The translations under genes were made by a program, and so were the position numbers. The notes below the pieces were generated by a model. It had not been told where the DNA came from. It saw nothing but the letters and a program-made list of their open reading frames with translations, and did no database searches. This document shows, in pieces, positions 11,080 to 20,900 of a stretch of DNA of 64,000 nucleotides. Source of the DNA: Eurosta solidaginis (Eukaryota > Arthropoda > Insecta > Diptera > Tephritidae); the NCBI RefSeq assembly GCF_040869045.1, contig NC_090319.1, positions 385,035,601-385,099,600 of the forward strand, given 5' to 3'. Position 1 is the stretch's first letter. Every line of letters starts with the position of its first letter.

Positions 11080-11595
11080 TATCACTCTTTTTACGGCGTG
11101 GAAGGAACAGATACGCAAATATTGGAAGTTCACGTCGATGGTATTACCGACTGTCAGTCAACCAAAGATCTTATGTGCAAAGTTCGGCAACATTCTAACC
11201 TTCAAGGCACACGCCTCCGAAATTATATCTAAAGTACAAAGCCGCAACAAAATCCTACAGTCCCTCGACAGACAAGTTTGGTAGTGTGGTCTACACACTC
11301 TGGAAAAGGCTGCAGGCATGTCAAAATACTGCACTCAGAACTGCCACGGAATGTCTCCTTATAACCCCTGAACATCGTCTGCATAGTGAGACACAACAGT
11401 TTAACATAAAAAGGCATAATAAAATGCTGAACAGACAGTTTTTGCTGAATTGTCACAAAGCATGACATCCCAGCAAACAACTGCTTGAACTAGCCCCGCC
11501 TGCAGGAGGGATAAGGAAACATCTCAGTAAGCACTATGAGAGGATCCGGCACCTGGCTACGCAGCCGGTTGATCCAGATAAGCATAAATAGACTC
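11080..11595 (+). pseudogene. LOA-like LINE ORF2 C-terminal fragment
   Basis: The + strand encodes LEVHVDGITDCQSTK near 11125 and, from about 11296, [31 protein letters not shown] and MLNRQFLLNCHKA, then RKHLSKHYERIRHL near 11515. These are post-RT segments shared with the fragments at 43162-43506 and 56660-57150, so they belong to one family. Frameshifts and stops are present. No RT core is included. Confidence 0.8.
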
Positions 11596-12361
11596 TGAGA
11601 AGAAGAAAGTATACTACCAAGGGAGACACGAGTCGCTCTGGCCGAAATTCGTTCTGGATAATGTCACAGGTTAAACCCTTAGTTATACAGAATCAACCCG
11701 ACATATGTACGTAATGTATGTCATGCATGCACTGTGTCCCCACATGACAAAACCCCTGTTTTCAAAATGTGGAATCTACGCTCGAAGCGAAACCGAAAGA
11801 GGATCTGAGAACGGAAACGACTGAACCGAGTCCAATCTAATGTGGAACAGAAATCTGAAAATTTTTGTGTTGCCTGGAACGAATAAAATTAAAGTTAGAA
11901 AAATTTGCACACAAAAATGTGGTGAACGGAAAGTGTTAAGCACTCAAAAAAATCCTTTTCAATATTGGATATTCTTACACCTTATTCGAGAACTCAATAT
12001 TAGGTCTGTATGGTGGAAGATTTTCACAAACTCATACCTACTTATATAGTAACTGAAGGGGGTTTTAAAGATATCAATAAATGGTTGAAAACAAACCAAA
12101 TTCTGAAATGTGTCTTCAATTGGTTAACAATTTTTCGAGTATCACATTATGATCACTCGGCTTAACACCCCCAAGTTTCGTAATAACAAACGTAATTTCT
12201 CTCTTTCGCTGTGCTCTTTGAATCGAATGCAAGTTGATGGTTGATGCAATATGCCTAAAAAATTTGATTTCTGTTCAGTTGACCTACAAAGCATTTATTT
12301 TACCAGTCATAATGTTTTCCCATCAGTCTACACACTTATAAAAATTTATTTGCATTAAATC
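11596..12361. other. No gene seen
   Basis: AT-rich sequence. A 69-codon frame at 11840-12049 has no recognisable domain and is treated as chance. Confidence 0.4.
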
Positions 12362-12493
12362 TGTGGTAACTTGCATTAAAGCCGATGAGAGATTGCTCTT
12401 ATATACATACAACGGTTTCTATGCGCTATGTACACACTGTAGACTGCAGCTTAAATGCACTGTCACTGTACTCAAGTTTTCAGTCGTTCATTC
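12362..12493. repeat. Left arm of inverted repeat flanking a gag fragment
   Basis: 132 bp that is the near-perfect reverse complement of 13204-13334 (shares TGTGGTAACTTGCATTAAAG and TTTTCAGTCGTTCATTC). The right arm lies where the 5' LTR of the - strand retrotransposon is expected. This arm therefore looks like a piece of LTR in inverted orientation. Confidence 0.8.
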
Positions 12494-13100
12494 TCCTTCG
12501 CCTGACCTTCATTTGACTTTGGTTATAATGTAGCTGCTCACTGCTGTCTTCAACTTCCCTTTTGACCTCATACTGCTGCCGAATATAATGTGATGCGTTA
12601 GCGATGCTTATTGCCTTTTCCAATGTGAGGGTGCTTTCATTTTCTAGGAATATTTTGTCTTTTGCTGGGCCAGCTTCCAAGCCCATAATGAATTTATCGC
12701 GAATCGCCATATCAAAGTGTGGGCCGAAAGAACATCCTACCGCTAATGATCGAACTCTTGCCGCCCAGTCGTTTATTGATTCAGTTGCCGTTTTATTGGC
12801 CTGATAAAACTTAAATCGCTCTGGAAATTCGGACGCGGCTGGTTTAAAATGAGCCGACATAGCTAGGATACACTGTTCATACGTAGTTGCTGCACCATCA
12901 AGACTATGTGGATTCAGCAGATTTTTTTAGAAGCACGTAAGTTTTTTCCGACAGGGCATTCAGGAAAATTGCCTTTCTCTGCTTCCCCTCTTCAATATTG
13001 TTAGCAATGAAAAATTGGTCAAGTTGACTATGGAAAACATTCCATATATTTTCTTTAAAATCAAATTTCGGTACACTTCCAAATATCGACATCGCCCGTT
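12480..13100 (-). pseudogene. LTR-retrotransposon gag fragment
   Basis: - strand. 13090-12920 encodes GSVPKFDFKENIWNVFHSQ, LDQFFIANNIEEGKQRK and LNALSEKTYVLLKK. After a break, 12860-12480 encodes HFKPAASEFPERFKFYQANK, INDWAARVRSLAVGCSFG and RDKFIMGLEAGPAKDKIF. This is the retrotransposon capsid-type gag of Ty3/gypsy (Mag-like) elements. The frame runs into the left inverted LTR-like arm, so zinc knuckles and pol are missing. The sequence TCTGGCGACGATAC just upstream (about 13113-13100) is a plausible primer-binding region. Confidence 0.8.
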
Positions 13101-13109
13101 TTGTATCGT

Positions 13110-13334
13110 CGCCAGATGTTATAATTAAAACACGCGTTATGTAGTAGTGATACTTAAGTGGATTGTATTTATTTAAGCAAACAGGTACCGACAAGGCGAA
13201 GAAGAATGAACGACTGAAAACTTGAGTACAGTGACAGTGCATTGAAGCTGCAGTCTACAGTGTGTACATAGCGCATAGAACCGTTGTATGTATATAAGAG
13301 AAATCTCTCATCGGCTTTAATGCAAGTTACCACA
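13110..13334 (-). mobile_element. Putative 5' LTR of the gag-bearing retrotransposon
   Basis: Lies immediately 5' of the gag frame on the - strand. Its outer 131 bp (13204-13334) are inverted relative to 12362-12493. Contains TATATAAGAGAAATC and an initiator-like region. Boundaries are approximate because there is no direct LTR partner. Confidence 0.5.
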
Positions 13335-13728
13335 AAATCATTAACATCGGTAATACAAGAATTTTATCAAATACAAAATCTGTAAAATACCGCCCTTATT
13401 TTAAAATGTGTAGGCTTAACAACCCTGCAAAAATTGTTGGATTACGTATTCCATTTTCTTCATGTTGGAATACTCTAACCATTGTAAATTTTACCAAGTA
13501 GCGCAACTAACAGCTGATCGGTGAAAATTCGCACATTCACACGCACAGTTCTCGACTCAAAAAAAAACTTTAGATTATTTAATTCAAATTTTAAAGTGAG
13601 ATAATCCTTACAAATGTATGTATACAGAATATATATGGCGTTTTTGTTGTTATTAAAACAATAGTTTTATTTATATTAAAGCTTTTATCATTTTTTTTTT
13701 TAACTTTGAAAAGTCTCCGAACACCATT
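13335..13728. other. No gene seen
   Basis: AT-rich spacer with poly-A and poly-T tracts; no supportable coding or structural feature. Confidence 0.4.
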
Positions 13729-13736
13729 CCTTCATT

Positions 13737-13956
13737 CAGGCATGCTTAACGAACGAAACGATATCATTTCGTTACGATAATCAACGTTAATAAACGAAAC
13801 GAAATGACTTCGTTTCGTTTATTAACGTTAATAACGCCAAATTAACGTTAATTTGACGATCTTAACGTTAATAAACGAAACGAAGTGACTTCGTTTCGTT
13901 TATTAACGTTGATTATCGTAACGAAATGATATCGTTTCGTTCGTTAAACATGCCTG
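13737..13956. repeat. 220-bp palindromic hAT-type MITE
   Basis: Starts CAGGCATGCTTAACGAACG and ends CGTTCGTTAAACATGCCTG. It is an almost complete palindrome built from AACGTTAATAAACGAAACGA-type modules, which themselves are internally symmetric. It is flanked by a perfect 8-bp target-site duplication CCTTCATT (13729-13736 and 13957-13964). The 8-bp duplication and CAGG...CCTG ends indicate hAT mobilisation. It has no coding capacity and would form a strong cruciform or hairpin. Confidence 0.93.
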
Positions 13957-15000
13957 CCTTCATTATATGACATTCGACTGCCTAGTCCACTGCCTTCCAC
14001 TCTATTCGCAACATAACCTCTACTTAAGCTGCCAAACTATATAGTAAACAATGACTCTAACAATACTCCTTTGCAATGTGTTTGCGGACCACCATCAGCC
14101 GATCATTGCTCTTTTTTCAACGACAAAGATCACGACACGATGACAATCGAACAGAGTTGCCAAAAGTAAAATATTGCGTTCAAATAACTAATAATAAAAT
14201 TTTACTTTGGCAACTCTGATAAAATGCAACAGGGCACTGGTTTTATGTATACATATTATATTAGTTTCTTTATTCACGCAAATGCTAAATAACATAAGAA
14301 TATTCGTAGTATAAAATATAAAAGTTCTATTGCCCCTCTTCATTTACTTTCATTTTAAATTAAATTCACTTCGATAATTCTTTCCGACACAATTCCTCTT
14401 TAGTACTTTGGCATATGATCCTCTGTGGGTGCTCCATGGAGTACTACAGTGAAAGTACTTTGGAAAGTACTCTCACGTATGTACTCTATGGAATACTCAC
14501 AAACAAAGCGAGAGTGGGAGCACCTACTCCTCTCCTAGGACATCGCAATGTTAATTGGAGCACATTTTTTGTATGAATACAGATTAGATTTGGAGCAGTC
14601 CTATACTCCCAAAGGAGTATTCCTTACATTATTTGTAGAGTACTCGCGTTTTTTGAAGGGAAGTAACACCCTTGAATTTTTTATTTGAAAGTCTAACACG
14701 TTCCAAATTTTCTACTCCAATCCAATATGCTGTTATTTTGGTTTAAATTTCCTACTGGGCTGCTCCCATTCTCTCGTTCTCACTCATACACTCACATTTT
14801 TCGTTTTGACACCACTGATCACGGATGATAAATGGATTTTTTCATTTTGTAGCAAACGAGGAAAAAAAAAAAATAAGGCAAATCAGCCAAAAATGTACCA
14901 AAAGTCTTCGGATGTGAATTTCAACCAAACTAGAGCTATTATATTCTGCTTCTTTATGCAAAAACTGTTTTTAGTCAGGAAACTTTATAACACAAATTAA
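13957..15000. other. No gene; small inverted repeat and GAGTACT-rich patch
   Basis: 14152-14219 is a 68-bp inverted repeat (CAGAGTTGCCAAAAGTAAAA ... TTTTACTTTGGCAACTCTG), a possible mini-MITE without a clear target duplication. 14400-14650 has many AGTACT / GGAGTAT / TACTCC words in both orientations. No coding sequence is supported. Confidence 0.5.
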
Positions 15001-15479
15001 AATACTACCTTTTTTCGAAAAGGTTGTTTGATAGAATAATATCCACATTAACACCGCTGTAAACTTCATTTGGGGTTAAGTGATTTTCGTCTGAATCAAT
15101 ATTTAACATCCAAATGGGACTGGAGTCTAAATAAGATTTTTTTTATAAAATTTTTAATTTGGTAATAAATAAATTTATGTGAATATCTTCAGACTACATT
15201 TCTATATTCACATTATTTATTTTATTTAAAATATAAGAAAGAAATGTAAAATATACTTTATAAATAGCACTTTGAAAAATTTCAGATATAAGATTAATAT
15301 ATTGATTACAGCTTTTATTTTCAAATACGTAAAGACTAAAATGATACTTGAGGGCATCCCATTGCTCAAGAATTCTATCTATGACTGCTTGTCTAGAAAG
15401 TCACCTTGTGGAGGCGTACTTTAGTATAACATGCATTTCTGTACCGAAATGTTCTTGAAAACTCCGAAAGTCTGCCCTC

Positions 15480-16052
15480 CTAAGGGGCTGTTACAAAAAT
15501 GATAGTTACGTCTATTAAAAATTTATAAATTTTGTTGGGAAATACATCACAAGCGGCTATTGAAGCTAAATTTAAAATGTGACAAACACATCCATTAACA
15601 TGCAGATTTGGAACAACTTGCTTCAGCCTTGCTTGCATTCCGCTTTTTGCTCCCATCATAACCGGGCAATTGACGGCAGTGAAACCAATCATTTTTTCAA
15701 GTGGTATTGAATGATTTTTCAAAGATTTAATAATGGCATTAAAAATACCTTCCGTTCTACTATCGGTCAAAGGTATCAAATCTAAAAATCTATCAATACA
15801 CTTTTTATCAAAAATTCGAGTCGAAACTGCCAACTTTTTTGATATACATATATCAGTCGTTTCATCTATTATTAGAGAATAATAATTCTTCTGACAAAAC
15901 CCAATTATGGATTTATAATTTTCTGGCCCTGTTATTTGAGTTATTATTTTCTGTGCTTTAATTCTATTGGTGCAAAATTTGTTCACAATTTTAGAATCAG
16001 TTATGTTATTTTTCATAAGCATATTTAAATGATCGATAATTGCAAATAGCAA
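15480..16052 (-). pseudogene. hAT-family transposase fragment
   Basis: A 190-residue - strand frame. YYSLIIDETTDICISKKLAV carries the first catalytic Asp region. FTAVNCPVMMGAKSGMQARL and VPNLHVNGCVCHILNLASI resemble the Asp-region and Cys-x-x-His (CVCH) blocks of hAT transposases, with FPNKIYKFL after them. The C-terminal dimerisation domain and the N-terminal BED finger are missing. Upstream 16053-16200 shows GTACCAA-type repeats that may belong to the element end. Inactive remnant; hAT assignment fairly sure. Confidence 0.8.
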
Positions 16053-16890
16053 ATTGTACTCGGCAACAAAACAACTTAACTATATATTTTGTTCGAAAAA
16101 TTTAAAATTTTTTTGTACATTCAGAGCTGCTTTGCAAATGACTTGAAGTGTAGTGCTGTATTTTACAAAAATGTACCAAATATGGCAATCTAGTACCAAC
16201 GTACTATCGGGGAGCGAAATGTACCAACAAAAGTACAAATGTACCATGATTATCATCACTGCCACTGATGCAAAACATAGATGGGCAAAGCTGACTCACA
16301 TGAGCAGCATGCTCATCACACGTATTCTTACGCTCTTCATTTCAGTCGTTGTTGAGAACGAAAAAGCAATTGCGCCACAGTGAGGTAAAAACATAATTTT
16401 CATATCAGTCGTTTCGTCATCTTTGGTCGTTTCACACTTCGTGTTGTAACGTCGTCGCGTCAAGTTCGTTTCCCCACAACTCAACCGCGTGTTATAAAAG
16501 GACGCTATTCATGCGGTTGAGAACAAAATGGCGTATAGTGAGGGAAGCGAAATGACAAAAAATTATTAAAAATAGTTGAAAAACTTAAAATTTATCGTAC
16601 TTGGAGTAAACCATTAAATCTAAATATATAATAACCTTAATTACGCAGAAACCTACGCACATGGTTCTGGCCTTAGTGTATTACCTGTGTGTTGGTGGAG
16701 CAACTGTGCAACAATTTAAAGACATTAAAAGTTGAATATATAGCATGGTGTTATGGATTAACACCAATGGAGGGATAACCTGGTGTTTTATAAGCTTAAG
16801 CTTTAACCAAGAAACTAATAATCAAAAAAAAAAAAAAAATGGTCGTTTCACAGACAGCAACAAGGTAACAAAACAGTCGCTTAAGCGGGA
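16053..16890. other. No gene; repetitive
   Basis: Contains repeated TGTACCAA words (16169-16245) and a TATAAAAGG box at about 16493. No coding frame supported. The region may hold an LTR or promoter of a dead element but no boundaries are visible. Confidence 0.35.
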
Positions 16891-17006
16891 GTCATTGGTG
16901 CCGTATGTCGTATCGCTGTAGTCGTATCCCTAACGTAATCAGCTGTTTATCGTTACGACGGTAAACCAAAAACCAATTGGTTGGCTATGATACGGTTACG
17001 ACCTTA

Positions 17007-17906
17007 AGCGCCAAATACACGACACAAACATTTCCGCGAACATTCCCGTTATGTCATATTTCTGCGACCTTTTCTGTCGTGTATGGTGGTGTTTGCCAGT
17101 TCGCGCAAATGCTCGCCAAAAATCGAAATATTTTAATTTTTGGCGAACATTTGCGCGAACTGTTCGTGCGTGTATGGCGAAATAGCTCATAATCGTAGTA
17201 ATTTCTGAACGGAACAGACGTGCGCGGAAAAGTAAAATGGACAATAAAAAATTTCTGAGTGAATTTATTGAAATGTATAAATCTTTGCCATCATTGTGGC
17301 AAGTAAAAAGCAAAGATTATTGTAATAGAATTAAAAAGAATAATGATTATGCGACTTTAATCGAAAAATTAAAAGAAGTACATCCTGATGCCACAAAGGA
17401 TACAGTTATAAAAAAAATAAGTAGTTTGGGGCGCAATTGCTGTCAAAAATGTTAAGTCTTCAAAGCTATTGCCACTAGCTAGAAAGCGCAAAGTTAAAGC
17501 AAGGTGGTGATGAGGGGGAATCGCTTCTCTCATTATTGTATCCCTTTTCGTTATGAGTGGCAAAATTTTTTGTAAAAGTTGGTCAAATGTTGCCTTGCTT
17601 ATACGAACGTAATTTTTAAAATCATTTTGTGACGTGAATTCCAGTTCTTTAAGAAGCTCACTTTGTCCAAGAACTGCTCGTTTTTTAAACCATTCTTTGC
17701 ACCAAATTCTTTTTTTGCGATCTTCTCTCTTTTTTTACGCTTAATTGCCACATCGAGCAATATTGCTGCAGCACAATTGTTGTCCGTATTCATCGCTGTC
17801 TGAAAGAGAACTAATGTTCGGCCAAAAGTTCGTATGGTGTATGGCCAAAGCTGCGAACAAGATTGCGGAATGTTCGCGGAAATGTTCGTGTCGTGTATTT
17901 GGCGCT
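17007..17906 (+). mobile_element. PIF/Harbinger element (900 bp) with MADF gene
   Basis: Terminal inverted repeats of about 40 bp begin AGCGCCAAATACACGACAC on the left and end GTGTCGTGTATTTGGCGCT on the right. It is flanked by TTA (17004-17006 and 17907-17909), the canonical PIF/Harbinger target duplication. It includes a MADF-type ORF (17237-17455), the accessory DNA-binding gene of these elements. No DDE transposase is present, so it is non-autonomous. Confidence 0.88.
17237..17455 (+). pseudogene. MADF DNA-binding domain ORF of the Harbinger element, truncated
   Basis: 72 codons from a good ATG (AAAATGGAC). FLSEFIEMYKSLPSLWQVKS matches the start of a MADF domain (helix, then P-x-LW), followed by DYCNRIKKNNDYATLIEKL and a second conserved helix to LGRNC. 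MADF proteins bind DNA and in PIF/Harbinger elements help the transposase. The frame stops after about one MADF domain; full proteins are longer with a BESS motif. Probably an exon or truncated copy. Confidence 0.75.
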
Positions 17907-18243
17907 TTAGCGGCACCAATAATCGATTGCATTGATTCCCATAAGGTTGGTCGAATCAGCTGTTATAAGGTTACCGATAAAGCACCAATGTCTGTTTATA
18001 ACCATTTCAACTATCGTAGGAGTTCGGGTTCCACTCCCACTCCCGGGAGAAAAGGCTTTGAAGAGATTTACAAGGTATAATCGAAACAGCTGTCGCCTTG
18101 TCCGTTCTAATGTCACGTTGTTTAAAATTCTCCCAAATTATTAAATAAATTATTAAGTTAAAAATTGCTTGAAATAAATGTTTTTATACATTTAAAGCGA
18201 TACGGGCAATCCTCGGCAAACTCATATAAGTCTGCAGCTTTAG

Positions 18244-18468
18244 TTGCTTACATTTAATGAGATAGCAGTTTGTGCGCGATTAAACATGAATGACAAAAAC
18301 TGTTTTATGATTTCAGATGCCTTTTGTAACGCACAATGTCTCTTGTGTTACGCTCCTATAAAGGGGACCCGGCAATATAATTTTAGGAGACATTATAATT
18401 ATTTTCATTCTAGCTTTTATCATTTTTTCCTTCAACTTTCTTTTCTGAACACATTTTTTCTGATATAA
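18244..18468 (+). pseudogene. BED-like zinc-finger fragment of a hAT-type transposon
   Basis: The frame contains FCNAQCLLCYAPIKGTRQYN then FRRHYNYFH, i.e. C-x2-C followed by R-H-Y-x3-H, the pattern at the N-terminus of hAT/GTF2IRD2-like transposase proteins. The rest is low-complexity Phe-rich sequence. A short remnant; moderately sure. Confidence 0.5.
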
Positions 18469-18479
18469 AATTTATCTTT

Positions 18480-18757
18480 TCCAAGCAAACAAGTAGATTA
18501 ACCTCCTGAAATTAATCAAGTATACCCTTAACAAGGAACTGCCACAAAAGTATCGATATCAATATAAGTATTCCAGATTAATCTACAGTTTTTAGTGTTT
18601 CCGATAAATTACAAATAATATTTTTCGCAGCGTCCAAACACCGTTTCGTTTTAACAAAAAACCTTAGGGTAAGCCAAACTAGTTCATTTTTATTTACATA
18701 AAAATCTTATTTCCAAACTGAATTTCTCCAGAACTCGGTTATATCAATTTTCTCATA
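18480..18757. other. No gene seen
   Basis: AT-rich spacer between the zinc-finger remnant and a long inverted repeat. Confidence 0.4.
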
Positions 18758-19147
18758 TAATCAGTCCTTAATATTTGTAAATTTTTGGTTTTTAATTAAT
18801 TATTATGCAGAAAAGCTGAAAAAAACTAAACATATTGGCTGAAATTACAGTTATTTCCATCCCTACTACAATTAGACTATGACGGCACGCGGGATTCGAA
18901 ATTTGATGACTATAGTTCGATTCTCTGCTCGGGAGAATATAATTTCTAATTTAAAAATACAAAGACATCTGTTGAAATCTTTGGCAGGATGGAAATAACT
19001 GTAATGTCAGCCGATATGTCTTAATTCTTTTCAGCTTTTCTGTCATAATAAAGCATAAAAATTTAATTAAAACAACTATATAACTCATAAAAATTTACAA
19101 ACGTATAAGATGAAAAGATGATAAAAATTCAAGATCAGTCCTAAAAG
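18758..19147. repeat. Long-arm inverted-repeat MITE, about 390 bp
   Basis: The arms mirror each other over 100 bp or more: outer CAGTCCTTA / CAGTCCTAA (inverted), then TTATTATGCAGAAAAGCTGA, then ACAGTTATTTCCATCC, matched in reverse by GGATGGAAATAACTGT and TTTTCAGCTTTTC. The inner loop holds a B-box-like TAGTTCGATTCTCTG. No coding capacity. Confidence 0.7.
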
Positions 19148-19494
19148 TTAAAAAAAAAAAACAAGTAAGGACGGGACTGTGTTCGGCTGTGCCGAACACT
19201 TCATACCTTTCATGAATGGGGCTGAACAATAATCTTATCCCGTTCGTAATCTCCAAACAATCGGATGTATAATATAAGAAATATATAGTGAACAGATGTA
19301 CATACCTAAAGGATTTTTAGGACAAATAAACTAAACAAGTAAGGAAGGCTAAGTTCGGGTGTAACCGAACATTACATACTAGGTTGAGAGCTATGGAGAC
19401 AAAGTAAGGGAAAATCGCCATGTAGGAAAATGTCCCTGGGGTAACCCTGGAATGTGTTTGTATGACGTGTATCAAATGGAAGGTATTAAAGAGT

Positions 19495-19646
19495 GACTTA
19501 TCTTGTTTTGTAGTTTTTCCGACAGGGTGGATAAATGATGTATATTGGAACGATTTTCCGTCATTCCTTGTTCCATCATCAGTGTCGAACGAAAACTGAA
19601 ACCGGTTTGTCTCAAAACCAAATTTGACAAGGGATGACGGAAAATC
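19495..19646 (-). mobile_element. 152-bp truncated PLE terminus insertion
   Basis: Contains CCATCATCAGTGTCGA, like the PLE end at 3540-3563, and GAAACCGGTTTGTC. It is flanked by a 12-bp target duplication GTATTAAAGAGT (19483-19494 and 19647-19658), in the size range known for PLEs. Arms 19550-19570 and 19628-19648 are inverted copies (20 of 21 match), so the insert folds back on itself. No coding sequence. Confidence 0.7.
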
Positions 19647-20900
19647 GTATTAAAGAGTATTTTAAGAGGGCCATAGTTCTATAGGTGGACGCCATTTAGG
19701 GATATCGCCATAAACGTGGACCAGGGCTGACTCTAGAATTTGTTTGTACGATATGGGTATCAAATGAAAGGTGTTAATGAGTATTTTAGAAGGGCGTGGA
19801 CCTTAGTTCTATAGGTGGACGCCTTTTCGAGATATCGCCATAAAGGTGGACCATGGGCGACTCTAGAATGCGTTTGTACGATATGGGTATGAAACGAAAG
19901 GTGTTAATGAGTATTTTAAAAGGTAGTGGGCCCTACTTCTATGGGTGGACGCGTTTTTGATATATTCATATTCATATTCATATTTATTTTAAGTAAGAGG
20001 GTGTATATCTAAGACTTCAGTCTTTTTAGATACATCAACAAGGTGGAAATTTAACAAGTATATAAACTTAAATCTAATACAATTTTGTTTAAATTAATAG
20101 AATGAAATTAAATCTAATTAAATTAAAGCTTTACAGTGGGTATCAATTAAATTTATGTACGTTTCAGATAAAATTTAGTTTTAGTTTCAAATTTAAAAGT
20201 ATAAATATATAGCATATATAGGATTTAGAAACAGTATAGGGTAGAACAGACACTTAGCAACATGAACCAGTTAGATTGCAATCATACTCACTCCGCTGAA
20301 CTAAAGTAATTGAGAATTACCCTTTCGTGATTACACCTACACATAGCAGCTTTGACATGTTCTGGAATAGAATTCCACAGCCTCACAGCATTAATGAAAA
20401 AAAGTCTTGACGAGCACAAATAGGTATATTTCGGTACGATCAGGTTATGATGTCTTTTAGACCTTGTGATATATCGCCATAAAGGTGGACCAGAGGTGAC
20501 TCTAGAATTTGTTTGTACGATATGGGTATCAAATGAAAGGTGTTGATGAGTATTTTAAAAGGGAGTGGGCCTTAGTTCTAAAGGTGGACGCCTTTTCGAG
20601 ATATCGCCATAAAGGTGGACCAGGGGTAACTGTAGAATTTGTTTGTACGATATGGGTATCAAATGAAAGGTGTTAATGAGTATTTTAAAAGGGAGTGGGC
20701 CTTAGTTCTAAAGGTGGACACCTTTTCGAGATATCGCCATAAAGGTGAACCAGGGGTAACTGTAGAATTTGTTTGTACGATATGGGTATCGAATGAAAGG
20801 TGTTAATGAGTATTTTAAAAGGGAGTGAGCCTTAGTTCTATAGGTGGACGCCTTTTCGGGACCAGGGGTGACTCTATAATGTGTTTGTACGATATGGCTA
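19640..20900. repeat. Tandem array, about 129-bp unit
   Basis: Unit landmarks: GAGATATCGCCATAAAGGTG, then TTTGTTTGTACGATATGGG, ATCAAATGAAAGGTGTTA, GGGAGTGGGCCTTAGTTCTA and TAGGTGGACGCCTTTTC. The CGCCATAAA landmark recurs at about 19705, 19834, 20474, 20602 and 20732, a spacing of about 129 bp when the LINE insertion is discounted. The equivalent place in copy B (30185-30370) has two fewer units. Confidence 0.8.
19966..20466 (-). mobile_element. 5'-truncated non-LTR retrotransposon insertion, copy A only
   Basis: The - strand encodes a LINE-like C-terminus: LIVPKYTYLCSSRLFFINAV, RLWNSIPEHVKAA, NHERVILNYF. It ends in a TGAATA-repeat tail at 19966-19985. It is flanked by an 8-bp target duplication TGATATAT (19958-19965 and 20467-20474). 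The uninterrupted site GTTTTTGATATATCGCC is preserved in copy B at 30230, so it inserted into copy A after the duplication. Confidence 0.88.

Larger units (their letters stand above)
16890..18010. mobile_element. TTAA-type MITE family M copy, split by a Harbinger element
   Basis: Left part 16890-17003 (AACCAAAAACCAATTGGTTG, GCTATGATACGG) and right part 17910-18010 (GGCACCAATAATCGATTGCA, ATAAGGTTGGTCGAATCAGC) match the family seen at 49213-49640, 50593-51874 and 43690-43755. The Harbinger element 17007-17906 sits between them. Confidence 0.65.

Noticed and set aside
17995..18060. tRNA-like T-arm (GGGTTCCACTCCC)
   Set aside because: Only one arm is convincing, with no A box or anticodon arm at proper spacing.
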